64,000 nucleotides of DNA from Balaenoptera acutorostrata (lineage: Eukaryota > Chordata > Mammalia > Artiodactyla > Balaenopteridae). A model generated the notes under the pieces. The model ran no database searches, had not been told where the DNA came from, and saw only the letters and a list, made by a program, of their open reading frames with translations. The position numbers and the translations under genes are program-made. This document shows positions 44,285 through 56,210 of this stretch, in pieces (the first letter of the stretch is position 1; the number at the start of each line of letters is the position of its first letter). The stretch lies in contig NC_080078.1 in assembly GCF_949987535.1 (NCBI RefSeq), forward strand, positions 27,920,942 to 27,984,941, given 5' to 3'.

Positions 44285-44495
44285 TTACCCTCTGTTTCAG
44301 CTCTGGACATGTTGCTTAACCTCACTCATGTTCTACCTCCCCATTTGTAAAATGGGGATAATAGTAGAACTCGCTTTGTAAATTTGTTGTGAGGATTAAA
44401 AATGCACATAAAAACTCTTAGCATAGTTCTCAAAACACTGTAGCACCTCAGTAAATAAAAGCAACCTTTATTGTTGTTGTTGTTGTTATGATTGT
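44285..44495 (+). repeat. MIR SINE remnant ending in (TTG)n
   Basis: Sense MIR: 'gttgcttaacctcactcatg', 'ccccatttgtaaaatgggga', 'taatagtagaactcgctttg', 'tgtgaggattaaaaatgcac', then (TTG)n at 44471-44487. Confidence 0.85.
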
Positions 44496-44829
44496 TATCA
44501 TTTTGTCCATGATGGTCAAGATATCTAAAAGGCAGCTTCTGTGTGGTGGGTGGCAGGAAGACACCACTATACAAATCTTTGCAGAACTAGAAATTGAAAT
44601 ATCCAAGGAAGAGATTATAAGACCCATTGGTGAGTGAGTGTGGATGTCCCAAGATAGAGATTGGAGGTGTGGATTAAGAATAAGATCTCAGTTAGCTTTA
44701 CCCTGCCTAGTCTTCCTTCTTCAGGTTTCTACCACTCGCTCTCCAGCTTCTGGTTTTCTTGCATTTGTTTTCTCTCAGAGTTCAGTCCTCCACCCCTGCC
44801 CTTTAGTTTCGCAGTCATGGTGAACAGTT

Positions 44830-44944
44830 GCTGTATTTTAGGACCCAGTGGATGATGAAATTCACCTGAGACCACATAGCCAGAGACGGCCAAACTGAGT
44901 TTTGAATCTAGGCAATCTTGACCCCAGAGCCCTCCAGCCTAAAG
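44830..44944 (-). repeat. MIR fragment cut by the L1
   Basis: 'gagaccacatagccagagac' and 'tgaccccagagccctccagc' are antisense MIR. The L1 begins immediately after it. Confidence 0.7.
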
Positions 44945-45442
44945 CCGTGTGGCTGACAGGGTCTTGGTGCTCCGGCCTGGTGTCAGGCCTGAGCCTCTGA
45001 GGTGGGAGAGCCGAGTTCAGTACATTGGACCACCAGAGACCTCCCAGCCCCATGGAATATCAATTGGCGGGAGCTCTCCCAGAGATCTCTGTCTCAACGC
45101 TAAGACCCAGCTCCACTCAATGCCCAGCAAGCTCCAGTGCTGGACGCTACATGCCAAACAACTAGCAAGACAGGAGCACAACTCCACCCAGTAGTGGAAA
45201 GAATGCCTAAAATCATAACAAGTTCACAGACAACCCAAAACGCACCACCAGATGCGGTCCTGCCCACCAGAAAGTCAAGATCCAGCCCAACCCACCAGAA
45301 CACAGGCACCACTCCCCTCCACCAGGAAGCCTACACAAACCACTGAACCAACCTTACCCACTGGGGGCAGACACCAAAAACAACGGGAACTATGAACCAG
45401 CAGCCTGCGAAAAGGAGACCCCAAGCACAGTAAGTTAAACAA

Positions 45443-46337
45443 AATGAGAAGACAGAGAAATACATAGCAGATGAAAGACCAAGGTAAAAACCCACCAGAC
45501 CAAACAAATGAAGAGGAAATAGGCAGTCTACCTGAAAAAGAATTCAGAGTAATGATAGTAAAGATGATCCAAAATCTTGGAAATAGAATGGAGAAAATAC
45601 AAGAAACGTTTAACAAGGACCTAGAAGAACTAAAGAGCAAACAAACAATGATGAACAACACAATAAATGAAATTAAAAATTCTCTAGAAGGAATCAATAG
45701 CAGAATAACTGAGACAGAAGAACGGTTAAGTGACCTGAAAGATAAAATAGTGGAAATAACTACTGCCGAGCAGAATAAAGAAAAAAGAATGAAAAGAATT
45801 GAGGACAGTCTCAGAGACCTCTGGGACAACGTTAAACGTACCAACATTTGAATTATAGGGGTCCCAGTAGAAGAAGAGAAAAAGAAAGGGTCTGAGAAAA
45901 TACTTGAAGAGATTATAGTTGAAAACTTCCCTAACATGGGAAAGGAAATAGTCAATCAGGTCCAGGAAGTGCAGAGAGGCCCATACAGGATAAATCCAAG
46001 GAGAAACACACCGAGATACATATTAATCAAACTGTCAAAAATTAAATTCAAAGAAAAAATACTAAAAGCAGCAAGGGAAAAGCAACAAATAACATACAAG
46101 GGAATCCCCATAAGGTTGATAGCTGATCTTTCAGCAGAAACTCTGCAAGTCAGAAGGGAGTGGCAGGACATATTTAAAGTGATGAAAAGGAAAAAGCTAC
46201 AACCAAGATTACTCTACCCAGCAAGAATCTCATTCAGATTTGACAAAGAAAGTAAAACCTTTACAGACAAACAAAAGCTAAGAGAATTCAGTACCACCAA
46301 ACCAGCTTTACAACAAATGCTAAAGGAACTTCTCTAG
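45443..46337 (+). pseudogene. L1 ORF1, nonsense mutation at codon 8
   Basis: The ATG at 45443 opens MRRQRNT and runs into TAG at codon 8, where the other L1 has CAG. The rest is still readable: coiled-coil region at 45590-45851 (NNTINEIKNSLEGINSRITE), then a TGA. The C-terminal domain (GIPIRLIADLSAETLQVRRE) lies in 45936-46337, ending KELL and TAG. Total span is about 298 codons. Product would be the L1 RNA-binding chaperone; it cannot be made from this copy in one piece. Confidence 0.92.
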
Positions 46338-46396
46338 TCAGGAAACACAAGAGAAGGAAAAGACCTACAATAACAAACAAAAAAACAGATAAGAAA

Positions 46397-49300
46397 ATGG
46401 TAATAGGAACATACATATTGATAATTACCTTAAATGTAAATGGATTAAATGCTCCAACCAAAAGACATAGACTGGTTGAATGGATACAAAAACAAGAAGC
46501 ATATATATGCTGTCTAAAAGAGACCCACTCCAGACCTAGGGACACATACAGACTGAAAGTGAGGGGGTGGAAAAAGATATTCCATGCAAATGGAAATCAA
46601 CAGAAAGCTGGAGTAGCAATTCCCATATCAGACAAAATAGACTTTAAAATAAAGAGTATTACAAGAGTAAAAAAGGACACTACATAATGATTAAGGGATC
46701 AATCCAAGAAGAAGACATAACAATTGTAAATATTTATGTACCCAACATAGGAGCACCTCAATACATAAGGCAACTGCCAACAGCCATAAAAGGGGAAATC
46801 AACAGTAACACAATCATAGTAGGGGACTTTAACACCCCACTTTCACCAATGGACAGATCATCCAAAATGAAAATAATTAAGGAAACACAAGCTTTAAATG
46901 ACACATTAACAAGATGGACTTAATTGATATTTATAGGACACTCCATCCAACAACAACAGAATACACTTTCTTCTCAAGTGCTCATGGAACATTCTCCAGG
47001 ATAGATCATATCTTGGGTCACAAATCAAGCCTTGGTACATTTAAGAAAATTGAAATCGTATCAAGTATCTTTTCCAACCACAGTGCTATGAAGCTAGATA
47101 TCAATTACAGGAAAAAAAAAACTAAAAATTACAAACACATGGAGGCTAAACAATACACTACTAACAACCAAGAGATCACTGAAGAAATCAAAGAGGAAAT
47201 CAAAAAATACCTAGAAACAAATGAGAATGAAAACACGACGACCCAAAACCTATGGGATGCAGCAAAAGCAGTTCTAAGAGGGAAGTTTATAGCAATAAAA
47301 TCCTACCTCAAGAAACAAGAAAATCTCAAATAACGAACCTAACCTTACACCTAAAGCAATTAGAGAAAGAAGAACAAAAAAACCCCAAAGTTAGGAGAAG
47401 GAAAGAAATCATAAAAATCAGATCAGAAATAAATGAAAAAGAAATGAAAGACACAATAGTAAAGATCAACAAAACTAAAAGCTGGTTCTTTGAGAAAATA
47501 AACGAAATTGATAAATCATTAGCCAGACTCATCAAGAAAAAAGGGAAAAGACTCAAATCAACAAAATTAAAAATGAAAAAGGAGACGTAACAACTGACAC
47601 TGCAGAAATACAAAGGATCATGAGTGATTACTACAAGCAGCTATATGCCAATAAATAGGACAACCTGGACGAAATGGACAACTTCTCAGAAAAGCACAAC
47701 CTTCTGAGACTGAACCAGGAAGAAATAGAAAATATAAACAGACCAATCACAAGCACTGAAATTGAAACTGTGATTAAAAATCTTCCAACAAACAAAAGCC
47801 CAGGACCAGATGGCTTCACAGATGAATTCTACCAAACATTTAGAGAGCTAAAACCCATCCTTTTCAAACTCTTCCAAAATATAGCAGAAGGAGGAACACT
47901 CCCAAACTCATTCTACAAGGCCACCATCACCCTGAAACCAAAACCAGACAAAGATGTCACAAAAAAAGAAAACTACAGGCAATATCACTGATGAACATAG
48001 ATGCAAAAATCCTCAACAAAATACTAGCAAACAGAATCCAACAGCACATCAAAGGATCATACACCATGATCAAGTGGGGTTTATCCCAGGAATGCAAGGA
48101 TTCTTCAATATATGCAAATCAATCAATGTGATACACCATATTAACAAACTGAAGGATAAAAACCATATGATCATCTCAATAGATGCAGAAAAATCTTTTG
48201 ACAAAATTCAACACCCATTTATGATAAAAACTCTCCAGAAAGTAGGCATAGAGCGAACTTACCTCAACACAATAAAGGCCATATATGACAAACCCACAGC
48301 CAACATCGTTCTCAATGCTGAAAAACTGAAACCATTTCCACTAAGATCAGGAAAAAGACAAGGTTGCCCACTCTCACCACTATTATTCAACATAGTTTTG
48401 GAAGCTTTAGCCACAGCAATCAGAGAAGAAAAAGAGATAAAAGGAATCCAAATTGGAAAAGAAGTAAAGCTGTCACTGTTTGCAGATGACATGATACTAT
48501 ACATAGAGAATCCTAAAGATGCTACGAGAAAACTACTGGAGCTAATCAATGAATTTGGTAAAGTAGCAGGATACAAAATTAATGCACAGAAATCTCTTGC
48601 ATGCCTATACACTAATGATGAAAAATCTGAAAGGGAAATTAAGAAAACACTCCCATTTACCATTGCAACAAAAAGAATAAAATACCTAGGAATAAACCTA
48701 CCTAAGGAGACAAAGGACCTGCATGAAGAACACTATAAGACACTGATGAAAGAAATTAAAGGTGATAAACAGATGGAGAGATATACCATGTTCTTGGATT
48801 GGAAGAATCAACATTGTGAAAATGACTATACTACCGAAAGTAATCTACAGATTCAATGCAATCCCTATCAAACTACCAATGACATTTTTCACAGAAGTAG
48901 AACAAAAAATTTCACAATTTGTATGGAAACACAAAAGACCCTGAATAGCCAAAGCAATCTTGAGAAAGAAAAACAGAGCTGGAGGAATCAGGCTCCCTGA
49001 CTTCAGACTATACTACAAAGCTGCAGTAATCAAGATAATATGGTACTGACACAAAAACAGAAATATAGATCAAGGAACAGGATAAAAAGCCCAGAGATAA
49101 ACCCATGCACATATGGTCACCTTATCTTTGATAAAGGAGGCAAGAATATACAATGAAGAAAAGACAGCATCTTCAATAAGTGGTGCTGGGAAAACTGGAC
49201 AGCTACATATAAAAGAATGAAATGAGAACACTTCCTAACACCATACACAAAAATAAACTCAAAATGCATTAAAGACCTAAATGTAAGGCCAGACACTATA

Positions 49301-50195
49301 AAACTCTTAGAGGAAAACATAGGAAGAACACTCTTTGACATAAATCACAGCAAGATCCTTTTTGACCCATCTCCTAGAGAAATGGAAATAAAAACAAAAA
49401 TAAACAAATGGGACCTAATGAAACCTAAAAGCTTTTGCACAGCAAAGGAAACCATAAACAAGACGAAAAGACAACCCTCAGAATGGGAGAAAATATTTGC
49501 TAACAAAGCAACTGACAAAGGATTAACCTCCAAAATATACAAGCAGCCCATGCAGCTCAATATCAAAAAAACAACCCAATCCAAAAATGGGCAGAAGACC
49601 TAAATAGACATTTCTCCAAAGAAGATATACAGATTGCCAACAAACACATGAAAGGATGCTCAACGTCACTAATCATTAGAGAAATGCAAATCAAAACTAC
49701 GATGAGGTATCACCTCACACCAGTCAGAATGGCCATCATCAAAAAATCTACAAACAATAAATGCTGGAGAGGGTGTGGAGAAAAGGGAACCCTCTTGCAC
49801 CGTTAGTGGGAATGTAAATTGATACAGCCACTATGGGGAACAGTATGGAGGTTCCTTAAAAAACTAATAATAGAATTACCATATGACCCAGCAATCCCAC
49901 TCCCGGGCATATACCCTGAGAAAACCATCATTCAAAAGGTGTCATGACCACAATGTTCATTGCGGCACTATTTACAATAGCCAGGACACGGAAGCAACCT
50001 AAGTGTCCATCAACAGATGAATGGATAAAGAAGATGTGGCACATATATACAATGGAATATTACTCAGCCATAAAAAGAAACGAAATTGAGTTATTTGTAG
50101 TGAGGTGGATGGACCTAGAGTCTGTCACACAGAGTGAAGTAAGTCAGAAAGAGAAAAACAAATACTGTATGCTAACACATTTATATGGAATCTAA
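46397..50195 (+). pseudogene. L1 ORF2 (endonuclease/reverse transcriptase), multiply broken
   Basis: Starts MVIGTYILIITLNVNGLNAP at 46397 and ends in THLYGI at 50195, a span of about 1,266 codons, normal for ORF2. The endonuclease part (46397-47000) keeps the NVNGLN and KETH motifs, but a TAA breaks it near 46687. The linker is shifted at 46914 and 47252. TAG at about 47656 is a nonsense codon. The RT core is the longest open part (47954-49000, 348 codons); it carries [20 protein letters not shown] and the catalytic [11 protein letters not shown] near 48472-48504. Further frame changes and stops follow to the C-terminus. No functional enzyme is expected. Confidence 0.93.
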
Positions 50196-50699
50196 AAAAA
50201 AAAAAAAAGTTTCTGAAGAACCTAGGGGCAGGACAGGAATAAAGACACAGACATAGAGAATGGACCTGAGGACACGGGGAGGGGGAAGGGTAAGCTGGGA
50301 CGAAGTGAGAGAGTGGCATGGACATATATACACTACCAAATGTAAAATAGATAGCTACTGGGAAGCAGCTGCATCGCATGGGGAGATCAGCTCGGTGCTT
50401 TGTGACCACCTAGAGGGGTGGGATAGGGAGGGTGGGAGGGAGACACAAGAGGGAGGGGATATAGGGATATATGTATACGTATAGCTGATTCACTTTGTTA
50501 TACAGCAGCAACTAACACAACATTGTAAAGCAATTATACTCCAATAAAATGTTAAAAAAAAAATGGATAAGATCCCACAAAGCTGTAGTATGGGCAGAAA
50601 TCAGGCTGGAGACGGGGACTTTTTGTACATTTCCTTCTTTAAAACAATTCCATTTGCTTTTTCTAAGCAATTAATATGGTCCTTTAAAAGTTAAGGATA

Positions 50700-51029
50700 G
50701 GGGCTTCCCTGGTGGCGCAGTGGTTGAGAATCTGCCTGCCAATGTAGGGGACACGGGTTCGAGCCCTGGTCCGGGAAGATCCCACATGCCGCGGAGCAAC
50801 TAGGCCCGTGAGCCACAATTACTGAGCCTGCGCGTCTGGAGCCTGTGCTCTGCAACAAGAGAGGCCGCGATAGTGAGAGGCCCGCGATAGTGAGAGGCCC
50901 GTGCACCGCGATGAAGAGTGGCCCCCGCTTGCCACAACTGGAGAAAGCCCTCGCACAGAAACGAAGACCCAACACAGCCATAAATAAATAAATAAATAAA
51001 TAAATAAGTAAGTAAGTAAGTAAGTAAGT
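50700..51029 (+). mobile_element. CHR-type SINE copy g, 12 bp TSD
   Basis: Young full-length copy with perfect AAGTTAAGGATA at 50688-50699 and 51030-51041. It contains a tandem duplication GCGATAGTGAGAGGCCC (near 50867-50901). The tail changes from (AAAT)n at 50981-51006 to (AAGT)n at 51007-51032. Confidence 0.96.
50713..50765 (+). promoter_or_regulatory. Pol III A and B boxes of SINE copy g
   Basis: A box TGGCGCAGTGG (50713-50723) and B box GGTTCGAGCC (50756-50765) are intact. Confidence 0.8.
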
Positions 51030-51159
51030 AAGTTAAGGATAATCTAGCTATGCTAAGGGACCCCAGGGATATTTTCTGTATAGTCTGTAGAAAGATTACA
51101 TCTGGGAAGAGAAAGGGAAAGAACGTGTATCGAGTGACAGTTGTCAAGCCACAGAGTTT

Positions 51160-51232
51160 ATCTGGAGTTCTACTTGCATTATCATTATCACCCAACCATT
51201 TTAGGGGGTAATTATTCTTATCCCCCACGTTA
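51160..51232 (-). repeat. MIR-like fragment
   Basis: 'tacttgcattatcattatca' and 'gggggtaattattcttatcc' resemble antisense MIR. Short, low certainty. Confidence 0.4.
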
Positions 51233-51234
51233 AA

Positions 51235-51850
51235 AACAATGGTAAAATTTACATAATAAAATTAACCATTTTAAAGTGAACAATTTAGTGGCTTTTAGTA
51301 CATTCACAGTATTGTGTAGCCACCACCTCTACACAGCTGCAAATCTTTTTCATCACCCTCAAAGAAAACCCTGTACCCATTAAGCACTTGTTCCCCAGTC
51401 CCTCCCCGCCCTACCCTCGGCCCCTGGCAACCCCCAATTGGCAGTCTGTCTCTATGGATTTACCTCTCCTGGATATTTCACATTAATGGAATCACACATA
51501 GGTGACTTTTTGTGTCTGGCTTCTTCCACTTACTGTTTTCATATAATGTTTTTGAGGTTCATCCACATCGTAGCATGTATTTGTGCTGCATTCCTTTTTA
51601 TGGCTGAATAATATTCCCTCGTGTGAAATATAGCACAATTTGTTTATCCATTCATCCTTTGATGGATATTTGGGCTGTTTCCATCTTTTGGGTATTGTGA
51701 ATAATGCTGCTGTGAACATGTGTACAGGAATTTGTTTGAGTATCTGTTTTTCAGTTCTTTGGGGTATATTCCTAGGAGTGGAATTGCCAGGTCATATAGT
51801 AATTCTATGTTTAACTTTTTGAGGAACTTCATATCATTTTTTTTTACAGG
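51235..51850 (-). repeat. L1M (older L1) remnant
   Basis: Antisense old L1: 'aaattaaccattttaaagtg', 'tgtagccaccacctctacac', 'ttcctttttatggctgaata', 'tttatccattcatcctttga' and 'gtggaattgccaggtcatat'. Clearly more diverged than the two long L1s here. It contains part of ORF2 and the 3'UTR read antisense; the 75- and 96-codon minus-strand frames (51492-51934) are its remains. Confidence 0.85.
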
Positions 51851-51854
51851 TGGA

Positions 51855-52595
51855 GAAGAAAACATGAATGTTTTAAATGCTTTAAGTTTAGAGTAATCAG
51901 ACCTCTGAGGCATAAAAGTCATTGCCATTTTCACTGGGTCACAGCCCCATGAGGGAAGCCTCCCTGGAGGAGGTGAGACTATCTAAGGGAAGCGAGTTGC
52001 TCCTGCGGGATAGAGCAGAGCAGACAGGGTGTAGATGCCAGGATGATATGAACAGAGGCAGAGGTAGGCAGCTTAGGCTGGTTGCAGCCAAGGGCCTGCC
52101 TGGAAAGAACTCAGGCTGCGAGGCCCCATTCATTTCTCCCAGGGTATCTGGCTGTTGGTATCGTTATTTACCTTTCAGAGTCAGAGGAGCTGATCTCTGT
52201 TGGGTTTATTTTAGTAAGAACTATATATTTATCCCAGGATAGGCTTTGGGCTCCATCCAGCTCACTCACACAGGGACACAAGCTATGGGCTTTGATTTCT
52301 AAAAAAAAAAAAAGGTTAATTTCCTACCTGCACACCTCAGTTCTTAGGGGGCAGAAATGAGAGATTACATGGATAGATTGCTGGCTCTTCTGGTTCCCCA
52401 TTAACAATCATGATTCAGATGGACAGGGAGACAAAAATCTAGGTCCTCCAGTGCCACGAGGAAGGAAATGGCCAGCCTCGCTCCCGCCACCCCACTCTCT
52501 AACTAAACCTTCTCTGGCTGCCCAGCGTCTTTAACATCAATGTATACTGTCCACTCCAGACACGCCAATCCCTCTGCAATAGCAAAATTGCACCA
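51855..52595. other. No gene seen
   Basis: Open frames on both strands overlap (51922-52360) without domain features. Confidence 0.45.
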
Positions 52596-52599
52596 TTAC

Positions 52600-52800
52600 C
52601 ACCATCAGCTCAGTCCCCACCTTGTGTCAGGCACATTCCACAGACTGTCTTCTTTAGCCTTCACGATAACTGTGCGAGGTACACAAGATTATCCTCATTT
52701 TACAAGGTGAAAAGTGAGGTTCAAAGAAAATAAGTGGGACCGAATCAGGGTTTGCGCCCAAGTCTTGGCCGAATTTCAAAACCCGTGTGCCAGTGTTCCG
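52600..52800 (-). repeat. MIR SINE remnant
   Basis: Antisense MIR: 'cttgtgtcaggcacattcca', 'ttagccttcacgataactgt', 'tcctcattttacaaggtgaa'. Confidence 0.8.
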
Positions 52801-52814
52801 TGCTGCACAGTCGA

Positions 52815-52960
52815 TCTCTATAACTTATTTACCTTGAGTACCAAACTTTGTAAACTTTGACCAGTGTCATCCTATTCCCTCCCTCCCCCCAGCCCCTGGC
52901 AACCACCACTGTGCTCTCTGCTTCTATGAGTTTGGCTATTTTAATAGCATTTTTGAAGGA
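52815..52960 (-). repeat. L1M fragment
   Basis: 'ccccagcccctggcaaccac' and 'tctatgagtttggctatttt' are antisense old L1 text. Confidence 0.7.
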
Positions 52961-53930
52961 AGCAAAGGAAGAGTTAGAGAAAAGAGAGGGGAGGAGGAAC
53001 AGGGCGAATGTAGACAAAGAAAGAAAAATGACCCATGGCGGTGGGGGGGTGAGGGGTGAGGGAGGATGTGGAGAGAAGGAAAGAGAGAGATCTTATCACA
53101 GGGCTGAGAAGTGCCCCCTTTTGTGCAGTTGGCAGAAGCCACATTTCTCCTAAATGAAACCTGGTCCCTGTGAATGATTTCCCCCAGGCTGGGAGAGTGC
53201 AGCCAGGAGACAGTGACACAGGCACATTTATTGGTTCTAAATAGACTCCGCTGGGAGCACATCAGAATGATTTTCAGGATTCAATTGAATTGACTCGTTC
53301 TTTAAATTAAATTCTTTCATTGCAGCTCAGCTCCTCCACTGTTGCCCAGTTCTGTCCTAAAGGGGCTCCGATTCCCAATTAATAAATGAGATCTCGAGTA
53401 ATCTGAGACCGTGTTTTGCCGACGGGGTGGATTAGATGTCAGGGCAGGTCTGGGGAAATGCGGGAACATGAACCTCTCTGATTGTCCTCCTGGAGGGCCC
53501 ACCTGGATGAGCTAGCTTTGGGGGAAAGGAGGGGAGGGAACATGGTTACATTTGCAGGGAAGCTCCAAAACCAGCTGCCTGTTCTAGGGGAGCCGGCTTC
53601 TCCTTGCAGCTCGTTATATCATGGGATCCCACTCAGAAATGGAATCCGGGGGTGGATTGGGTCTAGGAAGTCAGCGCATCTTGAAAGGCAGGATTATTGG
53701 AGGAAAAGGTGGGCAAGAACCCACTCCTTCTGGACTCTGTTCCCCTTCCCTCCATCACCTTGAATTCTTTCTTTTGCTTGGATCAAGGTGAGGTGTCACA
53801 TCCTGGAAGATGGAAACAGCTGGGCTGCTTTGAAATAAGGGTGTTGAGATGGAAGTGTGGGCAGAATGTAAAACTTAGGGGGATGAGTTTTTTGGGAAAT
53901 CACACTCCTACCTGGAGCTTCACGTGGCTA
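52961..53930. other. No gene seen; G-rich tract
   Basis: Purine-rich from 52961 to 53095, including four G-runs at 53043-53062. The rest is unassigned; open frames at 53482-53969 have no domain features. Confidence 0.45.
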
Positions 53931-53934
53931 TCTC

Positions 53935-54080
53935 ACTTAATTCTCACAATAATCCTGTGGAATAGGTAGAACTAGCACCTGTATTTCACCGATGGGGAAA
54001 CTGAGGCACAGAAAAGTTAAAGGATGTGCCCGTGAGCACGGAGCAGGATGAGGCAGAGCCAGGATGGGAGCCTCGGTCTG
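53935..54080 (-). repeat. MIR SINE remnant
   Basis: Antisense MIR: 'ttaattctcacaataatcct', 'gatggggaaactgaggcaca'. Confidence 0.85.
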
Positions 54081-54094
54081 CTTATCTCCAGCTC

Positions 54095-54335
54095 TACAGA
54101 ACAGTTAGGAGTATGATTCTAGAGCCAGCCAATCCATATTTGAACCTGAGCTCCTCCCCCTACCAGCTGTGTGACCCTGAGCAAATTACATAACGCATCT
54201 GTGCCTGAGGTCACCTTCTGTAAAAGGGAGATGAAAGTCTACCCACTTCACAGGGCTGTGAATGAGTATCTAAATCTAAATGATCTAAGTGGTCATTTAG
54301 AGCAGTGACTGCCTTACAGGTAAGTGCTAATGAGA
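54095..54335 (+). repeat. MIR SINE remnant
   Basis: Sense MIR directly after the antisense one: 'gattctagagccagccaatc', 'ccagctgtgtgaccctgagc', 'cttctgtaaaagggagatga', 'cagtgactgccttacag'. The two form an inverted pair. Confidence 0.85.
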
Positions 54336-54905
54336 GTTTGGCAAATGAATTTTTACATTCTTAGCCACCAAGTGACATCCAGTGAAATAAAAGAGTGAGT
54401 GACTGCCTGTTGGAGGGTGTGGCTTAGATGAGGGGATGGGCATATCTCAGCTGGACTTTACTGCATGAGCAGGAAGTCATCCGGCTGCCCTTCTGAGCAT
54501 CTTTCTGCGGGTCCCCTCCAAGTCAGTTTTCGCCTAATTCTTGCAGCTCCAAGGGGCCAAGGACACTGCTCATTTCAGCCAAGTGGATCTGGGGACAGGC
54601 CTCCAGACACCCTGACCAGGGAGCTTCCCACTCTGTCTGTGACCAGAATTCGGTGATGTGTAGAAGGGAGGCTGCACGTGCCCTTCTGACACACTGAGCC
54701 CTCTCCAGTGCTCTGAGAGCCATAATGAGGCCAGATCTCAGCGCGGCGGCAGGGATGTGTTAGAGGGGAATTTCCAGCTCTCCTTCCCCAGGGCCTAGTT
54801 AACTGAAAAAAACTCTTCCAAAAGGCCGCATATCAGCAATTCACTAGATAAAGAATGGCTTGGACAGAGCTCCCTCTGCGAGGCAAACAGAGAGGGAGAG
54901 TTCAT
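54336..54905. other. No gene seen
   Basis: Unassigned DNA. Confidence 0.45.
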
Positions 54906-55290
54906 CAGACAAAAGTGGGTTCAAATCCCAGCTTCTTTACTTCTAGCTCTGTGATCCTGGAGAAGTTATTTAACCACTCTAGACCCCTCCTCCTCTGTAA
55001 CATCAGGATAGTAATATTACTGACTTCTTTTTAATTTTTATTTATTTATTTATTTTTGGCCATGCCACACAGCTTGCAGGATCTCAGTTTCCCGACCAGG
55101 GATTGAACCTGGGCCATGGCAATGAGAGCCCAGAATCCTAACCACTAAGCCACCAGGGAACTCCCATTACTGACTTCTTAAGGTTGTTGTAATGATTAAA
55201 ATGAGACAATCTGTGTAAAGCCTTTAGCACAATGCCTGAGAGACCATCTGTCAGTATTCATGAGTTATCATTTTCATTATTGATAATATA
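54905..55290 (+). repeat. MIR SINE remnant split by a SINE
   Basis: Sense MIR at 54905-55029 ('gtgggttcaaatcccagctt', 'cctggagaagttatttaacc') and 55166-55290 ('ttaaggttgttgtaatgatt', 'aaagcctttagcacaatgcc'), separated by an older CHR-type SINE with its own target duplication. Confidence 0.9.
55030..55165 (-). mobile_element. Older short CHR/artiodactyl-type SINE, 14 bp TSD
   Basis: Plus strand: (ATTT)n then GGCCATGCCACACAGCTTGC, the reverse B box AGGGATTGAACCTGGGCC, then AGCCACCAGGGAACTCCC. Perfect ATTACTGACTTCTT flanks at 55016-55029 and 55166-55179. Confidence 0.93.
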
Positions 55291-55820
55291 TTGATGCTAA
55301 TAATTCGTAAAATTAATAGAGATTAGAGTTTTCTGGGGGAGCTTTTCCCAGTAGGAGCTTCATCATCAGTTCCTTCCAGCTTAGTGGGGTCCCTCAAAGT
55401 CTACATCCTCTCTGAACTTCTGAGCCATCTGAAGGACAGGGTCATGGCCAGGAAGCCTGCGGAGAGTTTCCATCAGGAAAGGAGCATCTCTATATTTGAA
55501 TAAAAATCTCCTTTTCTCAGTTGAGTGGCAGGCATCAATGATTTGGACCAGTCACCCAAACATGTTTCCCTGCATTTCAGCATGTTCATCAAAGGTAAGA
55601 GTCCCAGAAAGCACTGAAAGCTGTGCCAGCAGGGAGCACCTGAGGTTAAGTTCCCCTTCTTGCTCTGTCAGGAAGCTGGAAGCCAATAGTCAGACCACTC
55701 TTATTCTTCTTTGCTAGGGCAAACCTTTGTTGCCTAGGGGACTTTGTATCTGCCGTATCCTTGTGGGGACTCCCCTCCTTTAGATGTATGGATGGCTCTT
55801 TCTCACCTCATTCAGGTGTC
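55291..55820. other. No gene seen
   Basis: Unassigned; a 73-codon frame (55496-55717) shows nothing recognisable. Confidence 0.4.
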
Positions 55821-55824
55821 TGTC

Positions 55825-56210
55825 ATTGTCTTGGTCAGTATAGGCTGCTATAACAGAATGCCACAGATCTGGTGGCTTATACATAACATACATTTATTTC
55901 TCACAGTTCTGGAGGCTGGAAGTCTGAGATCAGGGCAACAGCGTGGTCTGGTTCTGATGAGAGCTCTCTTCTGTGTTGCAGCCTGCTAACTTCTTGCTGT
56001 GTCGTCATGTGGCAGGGAGCAGGGAGAGAAAGCAAGCTCGCTCTCTTGTGACTCTTATAAGGGCACTAATCCCACTCATGAGGGTTCCACCTTCATGACA
56101 TCATCTGAGCCTAATTACCTCTTGAAGGCCCCACCTCCTAACCATCAAATTGCAAGGTAGGGTTTCAACATATGAGTTTGGGGGGACACAAACATTCAGT
56201 CCATAACAGT
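55825..56210 (-). mobile_element. MLT1-type MaLR LTR
   Basis: Antisense MLT1: 'gtataggctgctataacaga', 'tttctcacagttctggaggc', 'cttataagggcactaatccc', 'catatgagtttggggggaca', ending 'cattcagtccataacag'. Confidence 0.85.

Larger units (their letters stand above)
44945..50564 (+). mobile_element. Long L1 retrotransposon, 5'-truncated in its leader
   Basis: Same family as the L1 at 9.6-17.2 kb. It begins at GTGTGGCTGACAGGGTC, which corresponds to about 15523 of that element, so about 1.7 kb of the leader is missing. About 500 bp of leader, ORF1 (45443-46337), ORF2 (46397-50195), the 3'UTR with the G-rich tract GGGGAGGGGGAAGGGTAAGC (50277-50296) and an A-tail at 50553-50563 follow. Both ORFs are broken. 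No clear target duplication is found (left flank CCTAAAGCC, right flank TGGATAAGATCCC). Confidence 0.95.

Noticed and set aside
45275..45955. 226-codon minus-strand open frame
   Set aside because: Antisense of L1 leader and ORF1; the real coding direction is plus.
44936..50590. Target duplication for the second long L1 (AAAGC.GT at both sides)
   Set aside because: The partial match AAAGCCGTG / AAAGCTGTA does not abut the element ends correctly and is too short to trust.
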